Below, one piece after another: positions 6,748-15,500 of a stretch of 19,260 nucleotides of DNA. Below the pieces are notes generated by a model. That model was not told where the DNA came from, did not search any database, and saw nothing but the letters and a program-made list of their open reading frames with translations. Positions within the stretch are counted from its first letter, which is position 1. Each line of letters begins with the position of its first letter. The position numbers and the translations under genes were made by a program. The stretch covers positions 1 to 19,260 of the forward strand of contig DASUUH010000063.1 in the NCBI GenBank assembly GCA_036374175.1. The letters run 5' to 3'. The stretch comes from JASLBX01 sp036374175. Lineage in GTDB: Bacteria; Actinomycetota; Actinomycetes; Jiangellales; Jiangellaceae.

Positions 6748-7793
6748 GTGTCATCGAGCGGCTGCCGGTCTCCACCCGTGGCCGATGGCTCGCGCTGGCC
6801 GGCGCCGCCGGGGTGTGGGTCGTGGCCTACTGGGTGAACGGGTGGCTGTGGGACCTGATCTTCTACGACCTGTTGGGGATGGCGCCGGAAGGCCGGCTGA
6901 CCGAGACACTGCACTTCTTCTTCTACGACATCATCAAAATTGCGCTGCTGCTGACCGGCATCATCTTTGTGATCACCGTCCTGCGGTCCTACATGAGCAT
7001 CGAACGCACCCGGGCGTTGCTCGGTGGGCGCCGTGAGGGTGTAGGCAACGTCATGGCGGCCGGGCTGGGCGTAGCCACGCCGTTCTGCTCCTGCAGCGCG
7101 GTGCCCGCGTTCATCGGGTTCGTCGCCGCTGGGGTGCCGATTGGAGTCACGCTCAGCTTCCTTATCGCCAGCCCGTTGGTCGATGCGGTTGCCGTCGGTC
7201 TGCTGCTAAGTCTGTTCGGAGTCAAGATCACCGCGGTCTACATCGGAGCCGGCCTGGTGATCGCCGTGGTCGGCGGCTGGGTGCTGGGACGGCTGGGTGT
7301 CGAGCGCTGGGTTGAGCAGTTCGTCTTCGAGACCAAGCTCGGCGGGCAGACCGTCGAGTCGACTGCTGGGCTGAGTTTCAACCAGCGCGTCCAGATGGGG
7401 ATCGAAGAGGTCGCCACCGTCATCGGCAAGATCTGGCCCTACCTGCTGGCGGGCATCGGGGTCGGCGCCGTGATCCACGGATGGGCGCCAGAAGACTTCT
7501 TCACCCGCTACGCCGGCTCGGCGGGCGTATTCGGTGTGCTGGTCGCCGTCGCGATCGGCATCCCGCTGTATTCCAACGTCGCCGGGATCTTGCCGCTGGT
7601 CGTGGCGTTGTACGACAAGGGCCTGCCGATGGGCACCTTGCTCGCCTTCATGATGGCGGTCGTCGCGCTATCGCTGCCGGAGATGATCCTGCTGCGCCGT
7701 GTGCTCAAAATCCAACTGCTCGGTGTCTACCTCGCCGTGGTCGGCATATCGATCGTCGGCGTGGGTTATCTGTTCAACGTCCTGCTCACCTGA
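6744..7793 (+). CDS. UPF0718/ArsP-like permease with CSC motif
   Basis: This 349-aa polytopic protein has about 8-10 hydrophobic segments. The diagnostic block GLGVATPFCSCSAVPAFIGF places C115 and C117 at a membrane segment. It is followed by GVPIGVTLSFLIASPLVDAV, with a related second block GIPLYSNVAGILPLVVAL and GLPMGTLLAFMMAVVALSLP near the end, so two repeated halves are likely. This is the predicted permease family UPF0718 (DUF318, PF03773), which contains ArsP exporters of trivalent organoarsenicals. The paired cysteines could carry a soft metalloid or a sulfur species. It is co-translated with the ArsR regulator (4-nt overlap) and followed 23 nt later by a thioredoxin-like gene, a common pairing for this family. 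The substrate is inferred from context. Confidence 0.86.
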   Translation: MSVIERLPVSTRGRWLALAGAAGVWVVAYWVNGWLWDLIFYDLLGMAPEGRLTETLHFFFYDIIKIALLLTGIIFVITVLRSYMSIERTRALLGGRREGVGNVMAAGLGVATPFCSCSAVPAFIGFVAAGVPIGVTLSFLIASPLVDAVAVGLLLSLFGVKITAVYIGAGLVIAVVGGWVLGRLGVERWVEQFVFETKLGGQTVESTAGLSFNQRVQMGIEEVATVIGKIWPYLLAGIGVGAVIHGWAPEDFFTRYAGSAGVFGVLVAVAIGIPLYSNVAGILPLVVALYDKGLPMGTLLAFMMAVVALSLPEMILLRRVLKIQLLGVYLAVVGISIVGVGYLFNVLLT

Positions 7794-7816
7794 TCAACAG
7801 TCCGAAGGGAAACGTC

Positions 7817-8053
7817 ATGATAGTGAAGGTGTTGGGCCCCGGTTGCCGGAACTGTGTCAACCTCGAGCGAGCCACCCGCGACGCGATAGGCCAGCTGGAT
7901 CTCGACGCGACTGTGGAGAAGGTCACCGACTTTCCCACGATCGTCGGGTACGGCGTGATGTCCACGCCCGCGCTCGTGATCGACGACAGGGTCGTGCTCT
8001 CCGGGCGAGTGCCCACCGCCGCAGAGATCCGCGAACTGCTTGCCGGGGTATGA
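7817..8053 (+). CDS. Thioredoxin-like small redox-active disulfide protein
   Basis: The protein has 78 aa: MIVKVLGPGCRNCVNLERA, then FPTIVGYGVMSTPALVIDDR and VVLSGRVPTAAEIRELL. The active-site CxxC is GCRNC (C10 and C13), and the cis-Pro motif STPALVI is present. This is the minimal thioredoxin/glutaredoxin fold of the 'redox-active disulfide protein 2' type (thioredoxin_3). GAAGGGAA (7803-7810) precedes ATG 7817 as a ribosome binding site. The same protein type often accompanies UPF0718 permeases, where it may reduce the permease cysteines or deliver a thiol-bound cargo. Its stop overlaps the next start as ATGA. Confidence 0.88.
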   Translation: MIVKVLGPGCRNCVNLERATRDAIGQLDLDATVEKVTDFPTIVGYGVMSTPALVIDDRVVLSGRVPTAAEIRELLAGV

Positions 8054-8538
8054 GGGCCATGACCGCGTCCCAGAACGCCGACGCCGTCGGCATAGCAGGT
8101 GGCGCGTCGACCGAGTACCGGATCAGCGCGCACGCGAGACCCGGCCGTGGGGCCGCGGTCAGGGCTGCCGACACGCAGATCAAGCTCGACGCTGGCTGGG
8201 GCCAGGAACCGTCCGGGCTGCCCGGCCCGGCACAACTGTTGGCCGCCGCGCTTGCTGCGTGTCTGCTGAAGAACCTCGCGCGGGCTGGCGACCTACTCGG
8301 TTTCCAATACGACGACGCGCACGTCGAGGTGGTTGCCCGGCGCCAAGACAGCCCACCAAAGTTCGTGGAGATCACCTACACGCTACGGGTCACCACCGAC
8401 GAGCCACCACGGAGGGTCGAGCTCACTCACGCCAACCTGCGCAAGTTCGGCACCGTCTACAACACACTCGCCACTGCGTGCGAAATACACGGCACTATGC
8501 AAGCCGTCGCCGGCACCTCCGACTCTGAACCGGGCTGA
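8050..8538 (+). CDS. OsmC-like peroxiredoxin family protein
   Basis: This protein of about 162 aa has the OsmC/Ohr fold. GPAQLLAAALAACLLKNLAR carries the first conserved cysteine (C71) at the start of the central helix. NTLATACEIHGTM carries the second (C144). OsmC/Ohr enzymes use such a pair to reduce organic peroxides, and many divergent members act on other thiol substrates. ATG 8050 overlaps the thioredoxin stop by 4 nt; ATG 8059 is an alternative. The thioredoxin encoded next door is a plausible reductant. This is the fourth gene of the ArsR-led operon. Confidence 0.86.
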   Translation: MRAMTASQNADAVGIAGGASTEYRISAHARPGRGAAVRAADTQIKLDAGWGQEPSGLPGPAQLLAAALAACLLKNLARAGDLLGFQYDDAHVEVVARRQDSPPKFVEITYTLRVTTDEPPRRVELTHANLRKFGTVYNTLATACEIHGTMQAVAGTSDSEPG

Positions 8539-8611
8539 CACACCGGCGGCCGGCGTCCGCCGACGAGCATGGCAGTCGAGCACACGATAGGCGCAGAGCC
8601 CGCTTCGGCAA

Positions 8612-8623
8612 GGGACTCGGGTC
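8612..8623. promoter_or_regulatory. Weak DosR/DevR-like half-conserved box
   Basis: GGGACT-CGG-GTC matches the left half and the start of the right half of the actinobacterial DosR box (GGGACTWWAGTCCC), but the last two conserved bases are GG instead of CC. It lies 85 nt upstream of the flavoprotein start and about 40 nt upstream of a possible -10 TACCGT (8658-8663). Low confidence. Confidence 0.2.
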
Positions 8624-8696
8624 GGCGACATGAGTTCGCTGGCCGCCGGGGCTGACTACCGTGGCAGGTGGCAATTCGAGCGAGGAGTTTTGACTC

Positions 8697-10088
8697 ATGT
8701 CGGCGAAGATCCTGGTGATCGGTGGTAGCGACGCTGGGATCAGCGCCGCGCTGCGGGCCCGCGAGTGCGATCCGGCATCCGAGGTGACGATGCTGGTCGC
8801 CGACGGCTATCCCAACTTCTCCATCTGTGGAATCCCGTACTTCCTGTCCGGCGAGGTGCCGGATTGGCGCGATCTGGCGCACCGCACGATCGACCAGATC
8901 GAAGCCACCGGGGTCGAGCTGCGCCTGAACGAACGCGCGGTGGCCATCGCCCCGGAGGACAAAACGGTGGCGACCATGACGGCCCATGGGACTAACCGGT
9001 TGGGATATGACCGGTTGGTGATCGCCACCGGTGCCGAGCCGATGCTGCCACCGATCACCGGCCTTTCCGAGCTAGGCCCGACTGATGGCGTGCATGTACT
9101 GCACACCATGGATGACACCTTTGCCCTACGTCGGTTCCTTGAACAGTCCGATTGCAAGCGCGTGGCCGTCATCGGGGCCGGCTACATCGGCATGGAGGTG
9201 GCCGAGGCCCTGACCGCCCGCGGCCGGCAGCTGATCGTGCTTGAGGCGTACGAGCAGGTGCTGCCGCGAACTCTCGACCCGGAGCTGGCCGCGCATGTGC
9301 AGACCGAGTTGGAGCGGCACGGCGTCGAGGTCAACTGCGGCGTCACGGTGGAAGAGATGGCCCGTGACGGCGACAAGATCGTGATCACGAATGGCGGTGG
9401 CCCGGACTGTGTTGCTGATCTCGTGTTGGTCGCTGGCGGTGTCACACCGTCAGTCGGGCTCGCCGAACGAGCGGGTGCGCAACTTGGCGCAGCCGGTGCC
9501 ATCGCGGTGGACCCGCGGATGCGCACCACACTGCCGGACGTGTTGGCCGCCGGTGATTGCGTCCACACCCACCACGCCATGCTGGCCGAGCCGACCTATA
9601 TGCCGCTGGGAACGACCGCGCACAAGCAGGGCCGTGTCGCCGGAGAGAACGCGGTCGGCGGCGACCGGATGTTCACCGGAATCGTCGGCACCCAGGTCGT
9701 ACGGGCCTTCGAAGCGGTGATCACTGCCACCGGCCTGCGTGACCAGGCGGCAACCTCCGCCGGATACCACCCGCTCACTGTGGCCGTGACCGCCGATGAT
9801 CACAAGCGCTACTACCCGGGTGCCACACCGATCCAGATGCACATCACCGGCGATGTAGATACCGGGCGTCTGCTCGGTGCTCAGCTTGTGGGGCGCCTCG
9901 GCGCCGAGATCGCCAAGCGGATCGACATCATCGCCACCGCCTGCCAGCACGACCTAAGAGTCGACGAGCTCAACGACCTGGACCTGTCCTACACCCCGCC
10001 GCTCGGCAGTCCGTGGGATGCGCTCCAGCTCGCCGCTCAGGCCTGGGTCGCCGCCCGGGCCGGCCAGGCGCGCCACGTCAAGGCCTGA
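8697..10088 (+). CDS. FAD-dependent pyridine nucleotide-disulfide oxidoreductase, CoA-disulfide/polysulfide reductase type
   Basis: The protein has 463 aa. The FAD-binding fold is ILVIGGSDAGISAALRA at the N-terminus. FSICGIPYFLSGEV carries the single redox cysteine (C44), as in CoA-disulfide reductase, NADH oxidase and NADH-dependent polysulfide reductase. The NAD(P) fold is VAVIGAGYIGMEVAEAL at about residues 158-174, the second FAD motif is DVLAAGDCVHTHH, and a C-terminal dimerisation domain includes KRYYPGATPIQMHI. There is no rhodanese extension. GAGGAG (8682-8687) lies 9 nt before ATG 8697. It follows the OsmC gene by 158 nt, so it may have its own promoter. Its position between thiol genes and a sulfur-type molybdoenzyme favours persulfide, CoA-disulfide or polysulfide reduction, but an O2-reducing oxidase cannot be excluded. 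Confidence 0.88.
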   Translation: MSAKILVIGGSDAGISAALRARECDPASEVTMLVADGYPNFSICGIPYFLSGEVPDWRDLAHRTIDQIEATGVELRLNERAVAIAPEDKTVATMTAHGTNRLGYDRLVIATGAEPMLPPITGLSELGPTDGVHVLHTMDDTFALRRFLEQSDCKRVAVIGAGYIGMEVAEALTARGRQLIVLEAYEQVLPRTLDPELAAHVQTELERHGVEVNCGVTVEEMARDGDKIVITNGGGPDCVADLVLVAGGVTPSVGLAERAGAQLGAAGAIAVDPRMRTTLPDVLAAGDCVHTHHAMLAEPTYMPLGTTAHKQGRVAGENAVGGDRMFTGIVGTQVVRAFEAVITATGLRDQAATSAGYHPLTVAVTADDHKRYYPGATPIQMHITGDVDTGRLLGAQLVGRLGAEIAKRIDIIATACQHDLRVDELNDLDLSYTPPLGSPWDALQLAAQAWVAARAGQARHVKA

Positions 10089-10310
10089 CTGCCTCCGGTG
10101 ACCATTTGCACAATCATTTCGGCCTGGGCTAGCGAGAACCCGGCCGCGCTCGGGTCCAATTCGCAAGGCCAAATCGGACTTAGATCGGCGATGGCTGATG
10201 AGGCTGGAGCCTTCGGTCCACTAATAGCCAGGACGTTCGACTCTGCCGAGCCGCCGTTCGGCCTGCTGCGCTAGGGCATGTCTGCATCTTCGGTGCGGGG
10301 AGGCGGCGTG
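10089..10310. other. Intergenic region upstream of the molybdoenzyme operon
   Basis: This 222-nt gap must hold the promoter of the B-C-A operon, but no strong -35/-10 pair is seen. TTGCAC (10106-10111) with TAGCGA (10130-10135) is the best weak candidate. A split inverted repeat GTCC (10216-10219) / GGAC (10231-10234) with 11 nt between might bind a regulator. A 58-codon open frame (GTG 10098 to TAG 10274) fills the gap but has no ribosome binding site and no recognisable homology. Confidence 0.4.
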
Positions 10311-11276
10311 ATGCGCACATCGGTCGATGACGACGATGTTCGGCAACCAGAGCCGACCGGGTCTGAGCGTAGTTTCAGCCGGCGCGAGGTGGTGCGGACG
10401 GCCGCCTTAGTGGGTGGCACGGTGGCTGCCGCCGGGATTGCGGTTGGCACCTCGCGTCGTGCGTCGGCCTCGCCTGATCCGACGGGGGAGGAGACGGTCC
10501 GGGATCTGAACGTCCTGGATAACGTGCCTGCCGAGCCCGGCGAGGATGTCTTGCTGCGTATGCAGCGGGATCTGGTGAAGGCGATGGCCAAGCCGGTCGA
10601 GGAACGCAGTTGGATCATGGTGATCGACACCCGCAAGTGTGTCGGCTGCCACGCGTGCACGATCGCCTGTGTGGCGGAGAACAAGCTGCCGCCGGGTGTG
10701 GTGTACCGCCCGGTGGTGACTGAGGAGTTCGGTGAGTTCCCGAATGTGCAACTGCGGTTCACCCCGCGCCCCTGCATGCAGTGCGATGAGCCGCCGTGCG
10801 TGCCGGTGTGCCCGGTCGCGGCAACGTGGAAGCGCCCCGACGGTGTGGTGGCGATCGACTACGACAAGTGCATCGGCTGCCGTGCCTGCCTGACCGCGTG
10901 CCCGTACGGCGCCCGGACCAGTGACTTCGGCGAGTCTTACGTCGCCGAGGTGGCTGAGGGAGCCGATGAGACCGAGACCGTGGTGTTCGGTCCGCAGGCG
11001 CCGTGGATGGACGAGCCGAGCCACGAGTACGGCAAGGCCTGGACCCGCGAGGATCACCAGTCGCCGGAGGGCAACGCCCGCAAGTGCCACTTCTGCCTGC
11101 ACCGGCTGGAGGTCGGTCAGCTTCCCGCGTGCGTGACCTCCTGCATCGGACGGGCGACGTACATGGGTGACGCAAACGACCCGGACAGCCTGGTGAGTGA
11201 GCTGATCTCGAAGAACAACGTGCAGACGCTGTTGCCGCACAAGGGCACCCGTCCGCGCGTCTACTACATCGTCTGA
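10311..11276 (+). CDS. Tat-exported four-cluster 4Fe-4S ferredoxin subunit (TtrB/PsrB/PhsB-like)
   Basis: The protein has 321 aa from ATG 10311, chosen over ATG 10278 because GGGGAGG (10297-10303) lies 7 nt upstream. A twin-arginine signal begins SFSRREVVRT (R24, R25), followed by a hydrophobic stretch ending near ASASP. Sixteen cysteines make four [4Fe-4S] sites: C110/113/116/120, C155/158/163/167, C187/190/193/197 and C259/262/274/278. This is the DMSO-reductase-family electron-transfer subunit pattern. It passes electrons between the NrfD-type membrane protein and the molybdenum subunit, both encoded directly downstream. Having its own Tat signal resembles TtrB, since many homologues are exported by hitch-hiking on the catalytic subunit. 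It is the first gene of a three-gene operon. Confidence 0.92.
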   Translation: MRTSVDDDDVRQPEPTGSERSFSRREVVRTAALVGGTVAAAGIAVGTSRRASASPDPTGEETVRDLNVLDNVPAEPGEDVLLRMQRDLVKAMAKPVEERSWIMVIDTRKCVGCHACTIACVAENKLPPGVVYRPVVTEEFGEFPNVQLRFTPRPCMQCDEPPCVPVCPVAATWKRPDGVVAIDYDKCIGCRACLTACPYGARTSDFGESYVAEVAEGADETETVVFGPQAPWMDEPSHEYGKAWTREDHQSPEGNARKCHFCLHRLEVGQLPACVTSCIGRATYMGDANDPDSLVSELISKNNVQTLLPHKGTRPRVYYIV

Positions 11277-11291
11277 AAAGGGGGCTGCTCG

Positions 11292-12509
11292 ATGACCGCG
11301 ACACCCACCCAGGCGCCCCCCAGACCCACGGGGCGGAGGCCGCCGTTTGTGCCGTGGCGTAAGGCGCTGTGGGTCGTGTTCCTGGTCAGCGTCATCGCGG
11401 GATCGGTAGGGCTGGTCTGGCGGTTGGTCGGCGGCCACTTGCCGGCCGGTTACGGCTCGTACGTCCCGTGGGGGCTGTGGATTGCCATCTACTTCCACGG
11501 CGTGGGTATCGGCGCCGGCGCCTTCGCCGTGTCGGCCGCCGGCTACCTGTTCCGTGTGCCCGGGTTCCGAACTCCACGGACTCTGCGCATCGCAGCTGTG
11601 TTGGCCGCCGCCGCGATTCTTCCAGCGTTGCTGGCGGTGGGATTGGACCTTGGCCGCATGGAACGGGCGTGGCAGATGTTCGTGATCCCCTCATTCACCA
11701 GCATGCTGGCGTTCAACTCCTGGACCTACGTCGCACTGCTCGGAGTTTGTGCGGTCGTGTGGTGGCTCAGCTACCGGCCCGACCGGGGCTGGCTCCGGCC
11801 GGTGCTGGTGCTGGGCCTGCTGCTGGCGGTCATGGTGCCCAGCCAGAGCGGCGCGTTCTTCGGCGTGGTCGACGCCAAACCGTACTGGCACACCGCGCTG
11901 CTGCCGATCTTGATGCTGGTGTCCGCGTTGACTGCGGGTGCCGCCACGCTGATGCTGGTGCGCGGTGTGGTGGCCGACACCGCTGCGGCGGGCGGGGGAC
12001 CGAGTGACGAGACTCCGGCAGCAATCGGATTACTGCGGTGGATCGTGCTGGCCGGTATCGGGGTCTATTTCTTCCTCGAGTTCGCCGAGTTCTCCATCGC
12101 GCTGTGGAATCCGCAGTCCGACGCGCCCGCGGTGTCGCTGGTGCTGACCGGCCCGTACTGGTGGGTGTTCTGGCTGGTCCACGTCGCTCTTGGGGGCGTC
12201 GTCGCGGTGGCCTTGCTGGTGTCCCGCAGGCCCAGTCTGTGGGTCGTTGCCGCGGCACTCGTCGCTGTGGCGTTCCTGAGTAGCCGGCTGAATCTGCTGG
12301 TGCCTGGCCAGGCTGTGGGCGAGATCGAGGGCCTGCAGGAGGCGTACTTCCACCCCCGGCTGGACTACATCTACAACGCGACGCTCATGGAGTATCTCGT
12401 CGCCTTGTTCATCCTGGCGTTGGGGATGGCGATTCTGTTCGCCGGGCTCCGGGTGAGCACGGTGGTCGAGTCCCGTATCTCCCGGAAGGAGCGGACCAAT
12501 GCGCCGTGA
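11292..12509 (+). CDS. NrfD/PsrC/TtrC-type integral membrane quinone-interacting subunit
   Basis: The 405-aa protein has about ten transmembrane segments. The first runs KALWVVFLVSVIAGSVGLVW, the second contains GLWIAIYFHGVGIGAGAF, and the last contains EYLVALFILALGMAILF. The HGVGIGAGAF element and the late SRLNLLVPGQ segment are typical of the NrfD/PsrC family, which exchanges electrons with the quinone pool and has no haem ligands. About 25-30 soluble residues (proline/arginine-rich) precede TM1, which fits a cytoplasmic N-terminus. AAAAGGGGG upstream of ATG 11292 is the ribosome binding site. It starts 15 nt after the ferredoxin subunit and overlaps the catalytic gene by 11 nt, so the three are tightly coupled. 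Confidence 0.92.
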   Translation: MTATPTQAPPRPTGRRPPFVPWRKALWVVFLVSVIAGSVGLVWRLVGGHLPAGYGSYVPWGLWIAIYFHGVGIGAGAFAVSAAGYLFRVPGFRTPRTLRIAAVLAAAAILPALLAVGLDLGRMERAWQMFVIPSFTSMLAFNSWTYVALLGVCAVVWWLSYRPDRGWLRPVLVLGLLLAVMVPSQSGAFFGVVDAKPYWHTALLPILMLVSALTAGAATLMLVRGVVADTAAAGGGPSDETPAAIGLLRWIVLAGIGVYFFLEFAEFSIALWNPQSDAPAVSLVLTGPYWWVFWLVHVALGGVVAVALLVSRRPSLWVVAAALVAVAFLSSRLNLLVPGQAVGEIEGLQEAYFHPRLDYIYNATLMEYLVALFILALGMAILFAGLRVSTVVESRISRKERTNAP

Positions 12510-15500
12510 AACCACGCCTGCCGCAAAGCCCGCGCCCGGCACGCAGCTTGAGGCGGACATGACCGCTGGCCTGTCGCGGCGCGGCCTGCTCGCCGGTGGC
12601 GCGTTGCTGGGTGCGTGGTTACCCACGCACTTCGGGTCGCCCGCGGAGGCCTCGACCGGGGAGAACGCGATCCTATCCAGCAACCGGCCGGACTCGCGCT
12701 ACGACCTAGCGCTGGCCGACCACCACATCCTTTCCAGCTGCCTGCAGTGCAACACCGGATGCGGTATCCGCGCCAAGATCGAGAACGGTGTGGTCACCAA
12801 GATCGACGGCAACCCGTACAGCCCGTGGACTATGCTCCCGCACCTGCCCTTCGGGACCGCGGTCGACGACGCGGCGCCTGTTGACGGCTCGCTGTGTCCG
12901 AAGGGACAGTCCGGACTGCAGACCGCTTACGACCCGTACCGCCTGCGCAAGGTCCTCAAGCGAGCCGGTGAGCGTGGTGAGAACCAATGGATCTCCATTC
13001 CGTTCGAGCAGGCGATCGACGAGATCACCACCGGGGGACGGTTGTTCGCCGACGTGCCTGGCGAAGAGAACCGGGAAGTAGACGGGCTGCGCACCCTGTT
13101 GGCGTTGCGCGATCCTGCCGTGGCCGAGGCGATGGCCTCCGACGTCAAGGCCATCTGGGACGAGCCAGATCCGACCGCCAAGGCGAACCTGGTCGCCGAG
13201 TTCAAGCGCGCCCACGCCGCGCATCTGGACACGCTCATCGATCCAGACCACCCCGACATGGGGCCGCGGAACAACCAGGTCGTGGTGGCATGGGGACGGC
13301 TCAAGGACGGCCGCGGCGACCTGTACAAGCGGTTCGCGGAGGCTTTCGGGACCGTCAACGCCCACGGTCACACCACGGTGTGCCAGGGCTCGCTCTATTT
13401 CACCTGCAAGGCCATCAGCGAGCAGTACATCGGTGGGAAATTCACTGACGGGAAGAAGTTCTACTGGCAGGCCGACACCGAGAACAGTGAGTTCATCCTG
13501 TTCGTCGGCGCGAACCTGTTCGAGGCCAACTACGGCCCACCCAACCGCACGGTGCGCCTGACCACCAACCTGGTCGAGGGCAAGACCAGGATCGCGGTCG
13601 CCGACCCCCGGTTCAGCAAGTTGGCCAGCAAGGCTTGGCGGTGGTTGCCGGTCACGCCGGGCAGCGACGGCGCGCTGGCGATGGGGTTCATCCGCTGGAT
13701 GCTGGAAGAGGGCAGGTTTGATTCGGACTTCTTGTCCTGCGCCAACCCGGCGGCCGCGCACGCCCGGGGTGAGAGTTCCTGGACCAATGCCAGCCTGCTG
13801 GTGGCCATCACCGACGGCAAGACTGGGCCGTTAGTGCGTGCCGCTGATGTGATCATCGACGGCGCTCCGCTCAAGCCGGCGGAGACCCGCCCCTACACCG
13901 ACCCGGCCACCGGAGAGGACAAGGAGTACGAAGAGAAGTTCTTTGTGGCCCTGGTCGACGGGGTGCCCACCGCCGTCGACGTCAACGACGAGGCCACCCC
14001 CGTTGTCGGAGACCTGCTGATCGACACGACCCTCCCCGACGGCACGGCTGTCAAGAGCGGTCTGCAGCTCCTGCTCGAGGAGGCCCGGCAACGCACTGTT
14101 GCCGAGTGGGCCGAGCTGGCCGGGATCACCGAGGATCAGGTGGTCGAGATCGCCCGCGAGCTCACCAGTCACGGCAAGGCGGCCGCGGTGGACATCCACC
14201 GCGGTGTCGCCCAACACACCAACGGCTTCTACAACGTGCTGGGCTGGATGACGGTCAACATGCTGCTCGGCAACTACGACGCCAAGGGCGGCATGATCGC
14301 AGCGTCGACCTACGACACCAAGGGCAAGGGCAAGGGCGAACTGTTCGACGTCACCAGCCTGGCCGGCAAGGTGGCATCGTTCGGCATCAGCTCCATCCGC
14401 CACGGCCTCGACTACGAAAAGACCACGCTGTTCGACGGCTACCCGGCCAAACGCAACTGGTACCCGCTGTCCAGCGACATCTACGAGGAGATCATCCCGT
14501 CCATCGCCGACGAGTATCCGTACCCGATCAAGGCGCTGTTCCTGTACATGGGCGCACCCACCTACGCCCTGCCGGCCGGCCACACCACCGTCGAGATCCT
14601 CGCCGACGTCGACCGGCTCCCGCTGTTCGTGGCCTCGGACATCATCATCGGCTCAACATCCATGTACGCCGACTACATCTTCCCCGACCTGAGCTACCTC
14701 GAACGCTGGGAATTCCAGGGCAGCCACCCGAACATCGCTAACAAGGTCCAGCCGGTGCGCCAACCGGTCATCGCGCCCATCCCCGAGGAATGCGAGGTCT
14801 ACGGTCAGACCTACCCGATCAGCCTCGAGACCATGCTCCTCGGCCTGGCCGAGCAACTCGAACTACCTGGCTTCGGTGACGACGCCTTCGGCCCAGGCCG
14901 CCACCTCACCCACCCCGACGAGCTCTATCTGCGCCAGGTCGCCAACCTGGCCTTCGGAGAGACGCCCGATGGCAGCCAGGCCGTCCCGGACGCCGACGAC
15001 CGCGAGCTGGAGCTGTTCCTGAACGCGCGGACACACCTGCCGGCCAGCGTGTTCGACCCAGCCCGGTGGGAGGCCACGGTCGGTCCCGACCTGTGGCGCA
15101 AGGTCGTCTACGTACTCAACCGCGGCGGCCGGTTCGAAGACCATGCCGACGGCTACGACGGTGACCGAGTGGCGCACCCCTACGGCAAGCTGCTCAACCT
15201 CTATCAGGAGAAGACCGCCAAGACCGTTCATGCCGGCACCGGCCAAAAGTATCCCGGACTCGCCACGTACGTGCCGATCCAGGACTACACCGGTGTCGAA
15301 CCCGATGCTTACCGCGACGGCTACGACCTGGCCCTGATCACCCATCGGGTCATCTCCCAGACCAAGAGCCGCACCATCGCGGACCCCTGGCTGTCCGCCC
15401 TGCTGCCAGAGAACGGAATCCTCATCAACCCGGCCGACCTCGACCGGCTCGGACTTCAGGACGGCCAGCAGGTCCGGGTGGTCAGCGCCACCAACCAATC

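Noticed and set aside
10098..10274. 58-codon open frame filling the gap before the molybdoenzyme operon (and a 27-codon version from ATG 10191)
   Set aside because: No ribosome binding site, several rare codons (ATA, CTA, AGA) and no recognisable sequence; could be a leader peptide, but support is too thin to call a gene.
10407..11498. 363-codon minus-strand open frame
   Set aside because: Antisense shadow of the ferredoxin and NrfD subunit genes, which have clear motifs.
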